Of a DNA stretch of 20,444 bases, positions 20,413 to 20,444 are shown one piece after another. Each line of letters begins with the position of its first letter. The first letter of the stretch is position 1. Under the pieces are notes generated by a model. That model was given only the letters and a program-made list of their open reading frames with translations. It searched no databases and had not been told where the DNA came from. The stretch lies in NCBI GenBank assembly GCA_044867925.1, contig JBIOVV010000031.1, positions 1 through 20,444 of the forward strand. The letters are read 5' to 3'. The position numbers and the translations under genes are program-made. The stretch is from VRUE01 sp044867925 (GTDB lineage: Bacteria; Actinomycetota; Thermoleophilia; Solirubrobacterales; 70-9).

Positions 20413-20429
20413 AAGTCGGTGGCGGGGGA

Positions 20430-20444
20430 GGGGCCGGGTGCCCC
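20430..20444 (+). terminator. Candidate terminator stem behind hppA (window ends here)
   Basis: GGGGC (20430-20434) can pair with GCCCC (20440-20444) around a five-base loop, 18 bases after the hppA stop. The window stops at the last stem base, so any T-run or stem extension cannot be seen. Confidence 0.35.

Overview
The window is high-GC bacterial chromosome. GTG and TTG starts are frequent, start/stop overlaps (ATGA, GTGA, TGATG) are common, and the gene families (Rex, FmdB-type zinc ribbon, family 4 uracil-DNA glycosylase, K+-independent proton pyrophosphatase, single-ATPase sugar ABC transporter) fit an actinobacterium. A deep-branching group such as Thermoleophilia/Solirubrobacterales is my inference, not something the sequence proves. 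I saw no tRNA, rRNA, CRISPR array or insertion sequence, and no gene-free stretch over 300 bases; the longest is 2370-2553.

Layout, left to right. (1) The 3' part of uvrA (nucleotide excision repair). (2) A sugar uptake operon, xylF-like lipoprotein / single-domain ATPase / permease, facing a ROK sugar kinase whose stop overlaps the permease stop; together they suggest import and phosphorylation of a sugar. (3) A hexapeptide-repeat acyltransferase, divergent from the kinase. (4) A panC-panD-panB pantothenate operon behind a TATAAT promoter element. (5) A small zinc-ribbon gene coupled to a family 4 uracil-DNA glycosylase that ends in a putative sliding-clamp-binding motif, coupled in turn to tsaE. 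(6) The tRNA t6A genes tsaE, tsaB, rimI and tsaD, with a small secreted protein between tsaE and tsaB and a 2.5 kb gene on the opposite strand between rimI and tsaD. (7) A redox-flavoured run behind tsaD: glutaredoxin-like protein, Rex repressor and a glutamate-cysteine-ligase-like enzyme. (8) hppA, a proton-pumping pyrophosphatase with its own promoter.

The most unusual element is the reverse-strand gene at 12620-15118. It encodes an 832-residue fusion of a superfamily 2 helicase/translocase and a C-terminal PD-(D/E)XK nuclease domain. It is less GC-rich in sampled lines than its neighbours and fits tightly inside a housekeeping tRNA-modification cluster, separating tsaD from rimI. I read it as a horizontally acquired, probably stand-alone nucleic-acid-cleaving defence gene, but I cannot assign it to a named system. 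Other points of note are a tsaB gene with no ATG/GTG/TTG start, the C-terminal QLDMF motif of the glycosylase, and a probable leaderless promoter in front of the zinc-ribbon gene.
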